Source of the DNA: Aquabacter sp040049275
Lineage (GTDB): Bacteria > Pseudomonadota > Alphaproteobacteria > Rhizobiales > Xanthobacteraceae
Length of the DNA: 64,000 nucleotides
Direction of reading: 5' to 3'
NCBI RefSeq assembly: GCF_040049275.1
Contig: NZ_JBDZDT010000006.1
Location: 186,001 to 250,000, forward strand
Shown in pieces: positions 35,419 through 43,804 of the stretch. The notes beneath the pieces are model-generated. The model was given only the letters and a program-made list of their open reading frames with translations, had not been told where the DNA came from and made no database searches. Position numbers and translations under genes: made by a program. Positions within the stretch are counted from its first letter, which is position 1. Every line of letters starts with the position of its first letter.

Positions 35419-35474
35419 GCCAAACGAGCCCCATTGGGTCGCCGTCGGTGTTTGGGTTGTTCACTATCGCATAA
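35415..35474 (+). pseudogene. 19-codon open frame at the expected fhuC position, probable truncated gene
   Basis: An ATG overlapping the fhuB TGA (ATGA) opens a frame of 19 residues (MSQTSPIGSPSVFGLFTIA) ending in TAA. The overlap is the usual form for a translationally coupled next gene, and an ATPase (FhuC) is the partner expected here. Nothing downstream continues an ATPase, so this may be the stub of a gene lost by deletion. The stub is too short to identify, so the reading is inference. Confidence 0.35.
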
Positions 35475-35523
35475 CACCGCCGGCCCGCATGTGCGATTTC
35501 AATGCTATACAAAACACAAACAA

Positions 35524-35582
35524 ACGGGCTTGCGAGGAAGTTGATACCGTGTGCTGTTTAGAACAACACGGAGAAATCAACC
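35524..35582 (+). promoter_or_regulatory. control region of the aminotransferase gene with palindromic box
   Basis: ACGGGCTTG (35524-35532), ten bases, then GATA and a 25-base imperfect palindrome (35547-35571) of form CCGTGT-GC-TGTT-TAG-AACA-ACACGG, with a two-base bulge, ending 11 bases before the ATG. The same elements in the same order and spacing occur on the minus strand at 43744-43803 before the ABC importer operon, with 22 of 25 palindrome positions identical. The box overlaps the ribosome binding region and is likely an operator, plausibly for the XRE-cupin regulator at 43893. Confidence 0.7.
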
Positions 35583-36908
35583 ATGAACGCTCGCGTTGCG
35601 GCAAACGCGCCGGACCTGTCTTCTTACTGGATGCCCTTTACGGCGAATCGGCAGTTCAAGGCGGCGCCGCGACTTCTTTCCTCCGCGCGCGGCATGCACT
35701 ATACGAGCGTCGATGGACGCACGATCATTGACGGGACCGCCGGCCTCTGGTGCGTAAATGCCGGCCATGGGCGCGAGGCGATCGCCCGCGCCGTGGAACG
35801 GCAGGTAATGGCGCTCGACTACGCCCCCTCGTTCCAGATGGGCCATCCCATCGCGTTCGAATTCGCCGAACGGCTGGCCGCGATCGCCCCGAAGGGGCTG
35901 GATCGCGTGTTCTACACCGGCTCGGGATCGGAATCCGTCGACACTGCCCTCAAGATCGCCATCGCCTACCAGCGGTCCATCGGCCAGGGCACGCGCACGC
36001 GCCTGATCGGCCGGGAGCGCGGCTATCACGGGGTGGGCTTCGGCGGCATTTCGGTGGGCGGCATCGTCGGCAACCGGCGCGTGTTCCCGCAATTGCCGGG
36101 CAGCGACCATCTGCGCCACACCCACGATCCCGCGCGCAACGCTTTCAGCTATGGATTGCCCAAGCACGGGGCGGAGCTGGCCGACGACCTGGAGCGCCTG
36201 GTCGCGCTGCACGGGGCCGAGACCATCGCCGCGGTGATCGTGGAGCCGCTTGCGGGCTCCACCGGCGTGCTGCTGCCGCCGGAAGGCTATCTGCAGCGGC
36301 TGCGCGAGATCTGCGACCGGCATGGCATCCTGCTGATCTTCGATGAGGTCATCACCGGCTTCGGCCGCCTCGGCACGCCGTTCGCGGCGGATTATTTCGG
36401 CGTGACGCCGGACCTGATGACGACGGCGAAAGGGCTCACCAACGGCGTCGTCCCCATGGGCGCCGTGTTCGCCAGCCGCAAAGTCCACGACGCGCTGATG
36501 GAGGGGCCGGAGAGCCAGATCGAGCTGTTCCACGGCTACACCTATTCAGGGCACCCCGTCGCCTGTGCCGCCGGCCTCGCGACCCTGGACATCTACGAGG
36601 CGGAGGGCCTGCTGACCCGGGCCGCCGGGCTGACCGGACACTGGCAGGCGGCGGTCCACGGCCTGAAGGGCGTGCCGCACGTCACGGACATCCGCGCGCT
36701 GGGCCTTGTGGCCGGGATCGAGTTGGAGTCCAGGGCCGGTGCTCCGGGGGCGCGGGCCTACGACGTGTTCGTCGATTGCTTCGAGCGCGGCCTCCTGATC
36801 CGGGTGACGGGAGACATCATCGCCCTGTCGCCGCCGCTGATCGTCACCGAGGACGAGGTCGACGAAATGGTCTCGATCCTCGCCGATGCCCTGCGCAGGG
36901 TTTCGTGA
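35583..36908 (+). CDS. omega-amino acid:pyruvate aminotransferase
   Basis: A 441-residue class III PLP-dependent aminotransferase close to beta-alanine:pyruvate transaminases. The PLP lysine is Lys283 in TTAKGLTNG. DEVITGFGR with the PLP-ring Asp, GSGSESVDTALKIA, YHGVGFGG and HGYTYSGHPVACAA are the expected motifs. It would move the amino group of an omega-amino acid or amine to pyruvate, giving alanine. Alanine dehydrogenase is encoded 225 bases downstream, which fits pyruvate recycling. The N-terminus (MNARVAANAPDLSSYWMPFT) recurs in degenerate form before the ABC importer operon. The exact amine donor is unknown. Confidence 0.93.
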   Translation: MNARVAANAPDLSSYWMPFTANRQFKAAPRLLSSARGMHYTSVDGRTIIDGTAGLWCVNAGHGREAIARAVERQVMALDYAPSFQMGHPIAFEFAERLAAIAPKGLDRVFYTGSGSESVDTALKIAIAYQRSIGQGTRTRLIGRERGYHGVGFGGISVGGIVGNRRVFPQLPGSDHLRHTHDPARNAFSYGLPKHGAELADDLERLVALHGAETIAAVIVEPLAGSTGVLLPPEGYLQRLREICDRHGILLIFDEVITGFGRLGTPFAADYFGVTPDLMTTAKGLTNGVVPMGAVFASRKVHDALMEGPESQIELFHGYTYSGHPVACAAGLATLDIYEAEGLLTRAAGLTGHWQAAVHGLKGVPHVTDIRALGLVAGIELESRAGAPGARAYDVFVDCFERGLLIRVTGDIIALSPPLIVTEDEVDEMVSILADALRRVS

Positions 36909-37132
36909 CGCGCGCACGCTTCAGGAAGAAGTGAACGCGGCGGCCATCATTCCACACCGCATCGGCAGACCAGAATCCCGTTGCTGAGAAGCGCGGCGAT
37001 GCCGCCCGCAGGCATCCGCGGGACCCGCGCTCCCGATGCCGGCCGTGATGCCTGGCGTCCCGTGAGCCGGACCGTTTCAGCCTCGCCCCACCATTGACGG
37101 GCCGAGGACCAACGAAGACCGAGGAAAGCAAG

Positions 37133-38239
37133 ATGCTGGTGGGTGTTCCCAAAGAGGTAAAGACGCACGAATACCGGGTCGGCCTCACGCCGGCCGCCGT
37201 GCGCGAATACGTGGCCGCCGGCCATGGCGTCGTCGTCGAGGCCGGCGCGGGCGCGGGCATCGGCGCCTCGGACGCGGTCTATCGCAAAGCCGGCGCCCGG
37301 GTGGCGGACACGGCGGAGCAGGTGTTCGCCGAGGCCGACATGATCGTGAAGGTGAAGGAGCCCCAGCCGGCCGAGTGGCGCCGCCTGCGCGAGGGGCAAA
37401 TCCTGTTCACCTATCTTCATCTTGCGCCCGATCCCGAGCAGGCGAAGGGCTTGCTGGAGTCCGGCGTCACTGCGGTCGCCTACGAGACCGTCACCGACGC
37501 CCAGGGCGGCCTCCCCCTCCTCGCCCCCATGAGCGAGGTGGCCGGGCGGCTGTCCGTGGAAGCGGCCGGCAGCGCGCTGAAGCGCCATTCCGGCGGCCGG
37601 GGCATACTGATCGGCGGCGTGCCGGGCGTGAAGCCGGCAAAGATCGTGGTGCTCGGGGGTGGCGTCGTCGGTACACATGCCGCACGCATGGCGGTGGGCC
37701 TCGGCGCCGACGTCACCATCCTCGACCGCTCGCTGCCGCGCCTGAGGCAATTGGATGAGCTGTTCGAAGGCCGGGCCCGCACCCGCTTCTCCACCATCGA
37801 CACCATCGAGGACGAGGTGTTCGCCGCGGATGTGGTGATCGGCGCGGTGCTGGTGCCGGGGGCGAGCGCCCCGAAGCTGGTGACCCGCAGGATGCTCGGC
37901 TCCATGCAGCCCCGGGCGGTGCTGGTGGACGTGGCCATCGACCAGGGCGGGTGCTTCGAGACCTCCCACGCGACGACCCACGCCGATCCCACCTATGAGT
38001 GCGAGGGGATCATCCACTATTGCGTCGCGAACATGCCCGGGGCGGTGCCGGTGACGTCGAGCCAAGCGCTGAACAACGCCACCCTGCCCTTCGGGCTCGC
38101 CCTGGCCGACAAGGGCCTCGCGGCAGCCATCGAGAACCCGCATCTGCGGGACGGCCTCAACATCCACCGGGGCCAGGTGACCAACAAAGCGGTGGCCGAC
38201 AGCCTCGGCCTCGCCTACGCCCCGGCGGTCGCGGCCTGA
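37133..38239 (+). CDS. ald: alanine dehydrogenase
   Basis: A 368-residue NAD-dependent alanine dehydrogenase that deaminates L-alanine to pyruvate and ammonia. The N-terminus MLVGVPKEVKTHEYRVGLTP is diagnostic. Catalytic Lys75 (VKVKEP) and His96 (YLHLA) fall at the canonical positions. The Rossmann NAD-binding motif is VVLGGGVVGTHAARMA near residue 170, and the C-terminal NMPGAVPVTSSQALNNATLP is conserved. The ATG at 37133 has GAGGAAAG upstream. Together with the aminotransferase before it, it would close an alanine/pyruvate cycle that releases substrate nitrogen as ammonium. Confidence 0.96.
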   Translation: MLVGVPKEVKTHEYRVGLTPAAVREYVAAGHGVVVEAGAGAGIGASDAVYRKAGARVADTAEQVFAEADMIVKVKEPQPAEWRRLREGQILFTYLHLAPDPEQAKGLLESGVTAVAYETVTDAQGGLPLLAPMSEVAGRLSVEAAGSALKRHSGGRGILIGGVPGVKPAKIVVLGGGVVGTHAARMAVGLGADVTILDRSLPRLRQLDELFEGRARTRFSTIDTIEDEVFAADVVIGAVLVPGASAPKLVTRRMLGSMQPRAVLVDVAIDQGGCFETSHATTHADPTYECEGIIHYCVANMPGAVPVTSSQALNNATLPFGLALADKGLAAAIENPHLRDGLNIHRGQVTNKAVADSLGLAYAPAVAA

Positions 38240-38242
38240 GGT

Positions 38243-38271
38243 GCAGGGGCGCGCGGACCGCGTGCCCCTGC
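38243..38271. terminator. hairpin between convergent genes, likely bidirectional terminator
   Basis: A nearly continuous GC-rich stem (GCAGGGGC and CGCGG on the left, CCGCG and GCCCCTGC on the right, with one mismatched base pair inside) fills most of the 55-base gap between the alanine dehydrogenase and amidohydrolase stops. No T tract is present on either side. Confidence 0.6.
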
Positions 38272-38294
38272 CCGGCCAATCCCCTGCCGGATGA

Positions 38295-39605
38295 TCAACC
38301 GAAGATCCGCTTGCGGGATTCGGCGATCAGCGCCTTGGCGCGCTTGGGGTCGAAGTCCTTCAGCACGCCGGCCGACATGCGCACCTTGCCGTCCACGATC
38401 ACCGTGTCGATGTCGCGCGGGCTGGTCTGGAGCATCACGTGGGCGCATGGGTCGTCGATGATGGAATCGCCGAACGGCCCCTTGTTCACCAGGAGGATGT
38501 CGGCCCGCTTGCCGGGGGTCAGCGAGCCGATCCGGTCGTCCATGCCGAGCACGCGAGCGGTGGTGATGGTCGCGATCTCCAGCAGCGTGCGCGGCTTCAG
38601 AAGCGGCATGTCGGGGCCCACCGCGGGACGGCGGGTGGAGACCGTGTTGAAGCTACGCTCCATGGCGCCGTCCAGGAAGCTCTGGACATTGTGGATGATG
38701 CGCAGCTGGCCCATCGTGTCCGACGCGATGGTGCAGGGAATGTCGCAGCCGAACACCACGTCGATCCCGCGCAGCTTGGCGCGGCGCACCACGTCCACCG
38801 GCGTGCCCTGCACATCCGCGGTGGGCGTGAAGCAGATGGGTGCGCCCGCCGCCGCCATGTGGCCAAGCTCTTCATTGGTGGTCATGTTGGCGTGGATGAC
38901 CATGAGATCCGGCCCGAGCAGGCCCATGCGGTGAAGCTCGCCCACCGGCCCGGCGGTGTGGATGTGGATGGCGCTGTTGGCCTTGAGCCGGCGCGCGAAT
39001 TCGAGCTGGCCCGCAATCTCCTGCGAGCCCGGCGAATCCACGCCGAAATTCAGCGTGGTGATGCTGTCGGGATCGTGGAAGGTGTCGTAGATGCGCTGCG
39101 CGTCGGCGAAGCGCTCCTCGCGGGTCGCGAAGTCGGATGGCCGCGACTTCATGAAGGAATAGGTGAAGACGTGGCGGATGCCGCTCTCGCGCAATCCCTT
39201 GATGGAGGCGTCGGCGAAGCCCGGCCCGCCCACATTGTGGCAATAGTCCACCACGGTGGTGGTGCCGTAGGACAGCATCTCGAAACCACCCACATAGGTG
39301 GCGTTGTAATTGTCCTCGGCCGCGAACTTCTGGCGCAGCGGCAGCAGGTGGGTGAAGTACTGGCCCGGCCACAGATCCGGCACGTAGCCGCGCAGCACGG
39401 TCTGCCACAGGCAGTTGTGCGCGTCGATGATCCCCGGCAGGGCGATCTTGTCGGCACCGTCGATGATCTGCGCATCGCCGGCGTCGAGCGCGGGCGCGAT
39501 GGCCGAGATCGCGCCGTCCTCCACCAGGATGTCCGCGCGGGCCATGTCGCCCAGTGCCGGGTCCATGGTCACTATCTGAGCGCCCTTCACCAGAAGCCTT
39601 GCCAT
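38295..39605 (-). CDS. amidohydrolase of the TrzA/AtzA-like group with altered metal motif
   Basis: A 436-residue cytoplasmic amidohydrolase-superfamily protein. The small beta domain (VKGAQIVTMDPALGDMARAD) and the C-terminal return (IGSLTPGKRADILLVN) frame a TIM barrel. Barrel residues include HIHTAGPVGELH, MVIHANMTTNEEL and GCDIPC. The first metal motif reads ALPGIIDAHNCLWQTVLRG, with His63 but Cys65 where the second His of HxH is expected. ATG 39605 follows GGGAGAAAG; an upstream start at 39662 is disfavoured. It ends the importer operon, 67 bases after the second permease gene, so its substrate is probably the imported compound. A deaminase or amidase-like reaction is likely. The substrate is unknown. 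Confidence 0.9.
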   Translation of the reverse strand: MARLLVKGAQIVTMDPALGDMARADILVEDGAISAIAPALDAGDAQIIDGADKIALPGIIDAHNCLWQTVLRGYVPDLWPGQYFTHLLPLRQKFAAEDNYNATYVGGFEMLSYGTTTVVDYCHNVGGPGFADASIKGLRESGIRHVFTYSFMKSRPSDFATREERFADAQRIYDTFHDPDSITTLNFGVDSPGSQEIAGQLEFARRLKANSAIHIHTAGPVGELHRMGLLGPDLMVIHANMTTNEELGHMAAAGAPICFTPTADVQGTPVDVVRRAKLRGIDVVFGCDIPCTIASDTMGQLRIIHNVQSFLDGAMERSFNTVSTRRPAVGPDMPLLKPRTLLEIATITTARVLGMDDRIGSLTPGKRADILLVNKGPFGDSIIDDPCAHVMLQTSPRDIDTVIVDGKVRMSAGVLKDFDPKRAKALIAESRKRIFG

Positions 39606-39672
39606 TTCTCTTTCTCCCTGCGGGTCACGCTGACTGTCGGTCGCGCTGTCTTCGGATCTCACGGTCTCGGGA

Positions 39673-40470
39673 TCACGCCGTCTGCGTCTGTTCGGCGCGC
39701 GAGCGCAGCACGAGATTGAGCAGCAGCAGCGCCAGCGTGAGGAGGCCGAGCAGCACGGCCACGCAGGCGATGATGGGGGTGAGGTCGTCCTCGAGGCTCA
39801 TCCACATCTTCTTCGGCAGCGTATCGAGGCCGCGGGAGGTGATGAACAGGACGATGATCAATTCGTCGAACGAATGCACGAAGGCGAACAGGGCGCCCGA
39901 GAGGATGCCGGGCATGACCACCGGCACGAGGACCCATGTCAGGGTCTGGCGCACCGAGGCCCCGAGGTTCTGCGCTGCCATCTCCAGCCGGGGGTCCACG
40001 TGGGACAGGGCGGCCGAGACGGTGATGAAAACATATGGCAGCGAGGTGATGGTGTGCGCCAGCACGACGCCGAAATAGCTGTTGGAGATGCCGAGATCGA
40101 CCCAGCTTCGGTAGAAGGCGAGCCCGAGCACGACGGTCGGGATGATCAGCGGCAGCAGCATGATCGACTGGACCCACCGCGCGCGCCCCGGCGGCAGGCG
40201 CCAGGTGCCGAAGGCGCAGAGCGAGCCCAGCAGCACCGCGCAGATGGTGGAGGCGATCGCGATGATGGCGCTGCGCCCGAGCGCCAGCATCCAGTCGTGA
40301 TCGTGCAGCAGGTCCTCGTAATGGGTGAGCGACAGCGCGTGCTGCGGCAGCGACAGGTAGGTCCGGTCGGTGAAGGAGACCGGGATGACGATGAGGAACG
40401 GAAGGAAGATGAAGCCCACCATGATCCAGGCGGACAGGCGGACGGGCCATGCGAGGGACTGGGCGGGCAT
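39673..40470 (-). CDS. ABC transporter permease, PotC type
   Basis: A 265-residue inner-membrane permease with six predicted helices and the EAA-type loop EMAAQNLGASVRQTLTWVLV that docks on the ATPase. HSFDELIIVLFI is typical of PotC-like permeases of the polyamine/opine/iron importer class. The ATG at 40470 overlaps the stop of the partner permease gene, so the two are coupled. Longer upstream starts lie inside that gene and are rejected. It is the third transporter gene after the ATPase and binding protein. Confidence 0.93.
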   Translation of the reverse strand: MPAQSLAWPVRLSAWIMVGFIFLPFLIVIPVSFTDRTYLSLPQHALSLTHYEDLLHDHDWMLALGRSAIIAIASTICAVLLGSLCAFGTWRLPPGRARWVQSIMLLPLIIPTVVLGLAFYRSWVDLGISNSYFGVVLAHTITSLPYVFITVSAALSHVDPRLEMAAQNLGASVRQTLTWVLVPVVMPGILSGALFAFVHSFDELIIVLFITSRGLDTLPKKMWMSLEDDLTPIIACVAVLLGLLTLALLLLNLVLRSRAEQTQTA

Positions 40471-41384
40471 CAGTGGGTCCTGCCGACGACGTTGCGCAGG
40501 TTGATGAAGCGCGCGGCGATGGCGAGCGTCGCGAACACGCTGAACAGGAGCGTCGTCGCCAGCATGGCGGCATACCCCCAGCGCAGGGTCACCTCGAACT
40601 GGGTGCGGATATATTCCGCGATCATGATCACGCGCCCGCCGCCGAGGATGGTGGGGGTGATGAAGAAGCCGAGCGAGAACACGAAGACGAGGACGGTCGC
40701 CGCCGCAAGGCCCGGCCCCGACAGGGGAAGGAACACCCACAGGAAGGCGCGCACCGGGCCGCAACCGAGCCCGCGGGCGGCGGAGGTCAGCTTCTGGTCG
40801 ATCCCCGACAGCGCCGAATAGAGCGGCAGGATGGCGAGCGGCAGCATGACGTGGACCATGCCGAGCAGCACGCCGAACGTGTTGCGCACCAACTGGAGAG
40901 GCTGGTCGACGACGCCCCACATGATCAGCACCTGGTTCACCGGCCCGTCGCGGCTGAGCAGCACGATCCAGGCGAAACTGCGCGCCAGGACGGATAGCCA
41001 GAAGGTGAGCAGGATGAAGAAGAACATCAGCCGCACCTCGCGGCCGCTCACATGCACCATGGCGTAGGAGACGAGATAGCCGAGCACCACCGTGATGAGC
41101 GTGGAGACGATGCTCAGCGTCACCGTGGTGCCGACGATGCGCATCAAGGTCGCGTTGGAGACGAGCTGGGAATAGTTGCCGAGGCCCGGCGCCGGGTCGG
41201 TGACGCTGAGCCACAGGACCCGGCAGACCGGAACCAGGCAGAACAGGATCACCAGCAGCACCGCCGGCAGGACGAGCACCAATGCCGGCGAGGACCGCCA
41301 CGCCCGTCTCACCCGCGCCAGCACCGGCACGCCCCCGACAGTGGATGCGCCCTCAAGGGTCGACGTGCCCTCAGGAGATGGCAT
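40470..41384 (-). CDS. ABC transporter permease, PotB type
   Basis: A 304-residue inner-membrane permease. A polar N-terminus of about 30 residues precedes six helices (LVLVLPAVLLVILFCLVPVC first), and the cytoplasmic EAA-like loop reads KLTSAARGLGCGPVRAFLWV. It pairs with the PotC-type permease to form the channel of the importer. It overlaps the binding-protein gene by 14 bases and the next permease gene by 1 base, so the operon is translationally tight. Confidence 0.93.
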   Translation of the reverse strand: MPSPEGTSTLEGASTVGGVPVLARVRRAWRSSPALVLVLPAVLLVILFCLVPVCRVLWLSVTDPAPGLGNYSQLVSNATLMRIVGTTVTLSIVSTLITVVLGYLVSYAMVHVSGREVRLMFFFILLTFWLSVLARSFAWIVLLSRDGPVNQVLIMWGVVDQPLQLVRNTFGVLLGMVHVMLPLAILPLYSALSGIDQKLTSAARGLGCGPVRAFLWVFLPLSGPGLAAATVLVFVFSLGFFITPTILGGGRVIMIAEYIRTQFEVTLRWGYAAMLATTLLFSVFATLAIAARFINLRNVVGRTH

Positions 41385-42486
41385 CGAGCCACAGGTCCTG
41401 GACGCGGTTGATGTTCTCTCCCCAGTATATCGGGTCGGCCATGGCCTGGAGCTTCATGTTCGCCGGGTCGCTGGGGTTCAGCGCCTTCATGTCCGCCGGG
41501 ATCAGCGCCGAGGTCGCGGGATTGGCCGGACCGTTGAACATGTTGAGGAAGACCTTGAGCTGGGCCTGCGGGTCCTGGGCCGAGGCGATGAACTTGTTGG
41601 CGTTCGCAAGGCCCGCCGGATTGCCCTTCGGGATGCACCAGCCACCCACCACGAAGACGCCCTGGTTGAAGGTGAGGTCGATGGCGCCCTTGGATTCGTC
41701 GCGCAGGATGGTGGCGCGGGACTGCCAGATGTTCCCCATGGAGACCTCGCGGTCCCGGAAATACTGCTGGGACTGGGCGCCGGTCTCCCACCAGACGATC
41801 TCGCTCTTGATCTCCTTGATCTTGCTCAGCGCGAGATCGACGTTCAGCGGGTAAAGCTTGTCGGGCTCGACGCCCGCCGCCAGCAAGGCCGCCTCCATCT
41901 GGCCGAGGGGCGACTTGAACATGGTGCGCTTGCCGGGGAAGCGCTTCAGGTCCCAGAAGTCCTTCCAGGTGGTGGGCGCCTGCGGCAGCAGCGCCTTGTT
42001 ATAAGCGATGATGAAGGAGAAGGTGTAGGCCGCGCAGCCATACTGCCAGGTGCAGCCGGGCAGGATCTTGTTCTTGTCGACGATGGAATAGTCGATCTCC
42101 GACAGGTACTTGCCGCCGAGCTGGACGCCGATGGAAGGGGCGAAGTCGCACACATCCCAGACCACCTGGCCGGCATCCACCATGGCGCGGATCTTGGCCG
42201 GCGAGGCGCCCGTGCCGTCGATCACCAGCTTGAGGCCGGTCGCCTTCTCGCAGCCGGGGCCGTAGGCCTCCTTGTAGGTCTTCGCGGCCACGCCGCCGAA
42301 ATTCACCACCACCAGTTCGCCGGAGGCCGCCTCGGCGGGGCCGCCGAGGCCCGACACCACGGGGACGAGCCCCATCATCGCGGCGCCCTTGAGGAAGGTG
42401 CGCCGGTCCAGCGCGCCGCTCTTCACGCGCTCCTGCGCGATCTCGAGGATGTCGCGGATGTATGCGGCGTGGATCTGGTCGGTCAT
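41371..42486 (-). CDS. ABC transporter substrate-binding protein, PotD-like
   Basis: A 371-residue periplasmic binding protein of the polyamine-type class. The signal is unusual: about 27 residues precede a twin-arginine motif (DRRTFLKGAAMMG), so export in folded form through Tat is likely. The mature part shows VVNFGGVAAKTYKEAYGPG, VWDVCDFAPSIGVQLGG and TWKDFWDLKRFPGKRTMF, as in PotD/opine-type proteins. The ATG at 42486 follows AGAGGGATAAC; longer starts are not supported. The ligand is unknown. Acidic or aromatic residues for polyamine binding could not be mapped with confidence. Confidence 0.92.
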   Translation of the reverse strand: MTDQIHAAYIRDILEIAQERVKSGALDRRTFLKGAAMMGLVPVVSGLGGPAEAASGELVVVNFGGVAAKTYKEAYGPGCEKATGLKLVIDGTGASPAKIRAMVDAGQVVWDVCDFAPSIGVQLGGKYLSEIDYSIVDKNKILPGCTWQYGCAAYTFSFIIAYNKALLPQAPTTWKDFWDLKRFPGKRTMFKSPLGQMEAALLAAGVEPDKLYPLNVDLALSKIKEIKSEIVWWETGAQSQQYFRDREVSMGNIWQSRATILRDESKGAIDLTFNQGVFVVGGWCIPKGNPAGLANANKFIASAQDPQAQLKVFLNMFNGPANPATSALIPADMKALNPSDPANMKLQAMADPIYWGENINRVQDLWLDAIS

Positions 42487-42523
42487 CTTGTTATCCCTCT
42501 GGAGAGTATGGTTCACCCGGCCG

Positions 42524-43654
42524 TCAAGCGTCCGGTTTGATGGCGACGGTGGCATCCTCCCGCCAGGCGAGGCCGATATCGCGGCCCTGGTCCACACGGG
42601 CGATGTCCGAGGCCGGCGCGCGGACGATCATCCGGCCGAGCGGCCCCGCATCGGCGATCATCTCGATGGCGCTGCCGAGATAGCTGACATCGAGCACGCG
42701 AGCGCGGACCACGTTGTGCCCCGGCATTTCAGGCGCGTCGGCGAGGGCGATCTTCTCGGGCCGGAGCGTCAGCAGCAGGGAGCCCTCCGTGTCACCATCA
42801 CTGACGCCGCGGTGGCGCACGACCGTGTCACCGCGCCTGCCGACGACCACGTCGCCGTCCCGCCCCGCCCGCTCGAGCTCCAGGAAGTTGCTCTTGCCGA
42901 GGAAGCTCGCCACGAAACGCGAGGCCGGGCGTTCGTAGAGATCGACCGGGCTGCCGATCTGCACGATACGCCCCGCGGTGAGCACCGCCACCACGTCCGC
43001 CATGGAGAGCGCCTCGTCCTGGTCGTGGGTGACGTAGACGCAGGTGAGGCCGGTGGTCTTCTGCAGGCTTCGGAGCTCGGTCTGCAGCTCGCTGCGCAAG
43101 GCGCGGTCGAGAGCGGAGAGCGGCTCGTCGAGCAGCAGCAGATCGGGCTGGAAGGCGATGGCGCGGGCGAGCGCGACGCGCTGCTGCTGGCCGCCGGAGA
43201 GCTGGCGCGGATAGTGATCCTCACGGCCGGTCAGGCGGACGAGGTCGATGGCGGCGCCCGCCCGCTTGCGGCGCTCCTGAAGGCCGATCCCCCGGGCGCG
43301 CAGGGCGAACGCCACGTTGTCCAGAACAGAGAGGTGGGGGAAGAGCGCGTATCCCTGGAACACCATGCCGAAATTCCGCCGTTCCGGCGGCAGGTGCACC
43401 ACGTCGGCGCCGTTGACCAGGATCTGCCCGCTGTCCGGCCGCAGGAAGCCGGCGATGCTCATGAGCAGCGAGGTCTTGCCGGATCCCGATGGGCCGAGAA
43501 GGGCCTGGAATGCGCCGGGCTCCACGGTGAGGGAGAGATCGTCGAGGGCGAGCAGATCGCCATAGCGCTTGGTGAGGGACTGCACCAGAAGGCGGGTGCT
43601 TCGGCCGGGCGCCCTTCCCGCCCCCTCGTCATTCCGTATGGTCATCTGGAGCAT
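42524..43654 (-). CDS. ABC transporter ATPase, PotA-like
   Basis: A 376-residue ATPase. Walker A GPSGSGKT is at residues 54-61, the ABC signature is LSGGQQQRVALARA, Walker B is LLLLDEPLSALD, and the switch His is in YVTHDQDEALSMADVV. A C-terminal TOBE domain follows from about residue 280, as in importers of polyamine and spermidine type. The start is ATG 43654 or ATG 43645. The latter overlaps the stop of a 33-codon remnant of an aminotransferase gene (43642-43743). In-frame ATGs further upstream would read through that remnant in another frame and are rejected. It is the first gene of the importer operon. Confidence 0.92.
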   Translation of the reverse strand: MLQMTIRNDEGAGRAPGRSTRLLVQSLTKRYGDLLALDDLSLTVEPGAFQALLGPSGSGKTSLLMSIAGFLRPDSGQILVNGADVVHLPPERRNFGMVFQGYALFPHLSVLDNVAFALRARGIGLQERRKRAGAAIDLVRLTGREDHYPRQLSGGQQQRVALARAIAFQPDLLLLDEPLSALDRALRSELQTELRSLQKTTGLTCVYVTHDQDEALSMADVVAVLTAGRIVQIGSPVDLYERPASRFVASFLGKSNFLELERAGRDGDVVVGRRGDTVVRHRGVSDGDTEGSLLLTLRPEKIALADAPEMPGHNVVRARVLDVSYLGSAIEMIADAGPLGRMIVRAPASDIARVDQGRDIGLAWREDATVAIKPDA

Positions 43655-43743
43655 GCTGCCGGTGCCTTGACTGGCCGGTTCGCGGCCATGGACGTCCAGC
43701 AGCAAGCCAAGTCGTGCGCTCCCACCCCGGCACGAGCATTCAT
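43642..43743 (-). pseudogene. remnant of aminotransferase 5' end, now a possible 33-residue leader peptide
   Basis: From ATG 43743 a frame of 33 codons reads MNARAGVGAHDLACCW then TSMAANRPVKAPAACSR and stops. It aligns without gaps to the start of the aminotransferase at 35583 (MNARVAANAPDLSSYW, MPFTANRQFKAAP), with shared MNAR, the DL pair, W, AANR/TANR and K-A-P positions, and matching bases throughout. The TGA overlaps an ATG of the ABC ATPase (ATGA). This suggests that a duplicated promoter plus gene start was joined to the importer operon, and that the stub may now couple translation to the ATPase. Confidence 0.75.
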
Positions 43744-43803
43744 GGTTCATTTTCTCCGTGCTGTTCTAAGCAACACACGGTATCCATTTCTAGACAAGCC
43801 CGT
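43744..43803 (-). promoter_or_regulatory. control region of the ABC importer operon with palindromic box
   Basis: Read on the minus strand: ACGGGCTTG, ten bases, GATA, then a 25-base box (43756-43780) matching the box before the aminotransferase gene at 22 of 25 positions. A purine-rich AGAAA and the remnant start codon follow 12 bases later. Order and spacing are the same as at 35524-35582 apart from one inserted base. It is a likely operator and core promoter shared by both operons. Confidence 0.7.
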
Positions 43804-43804
43804 T

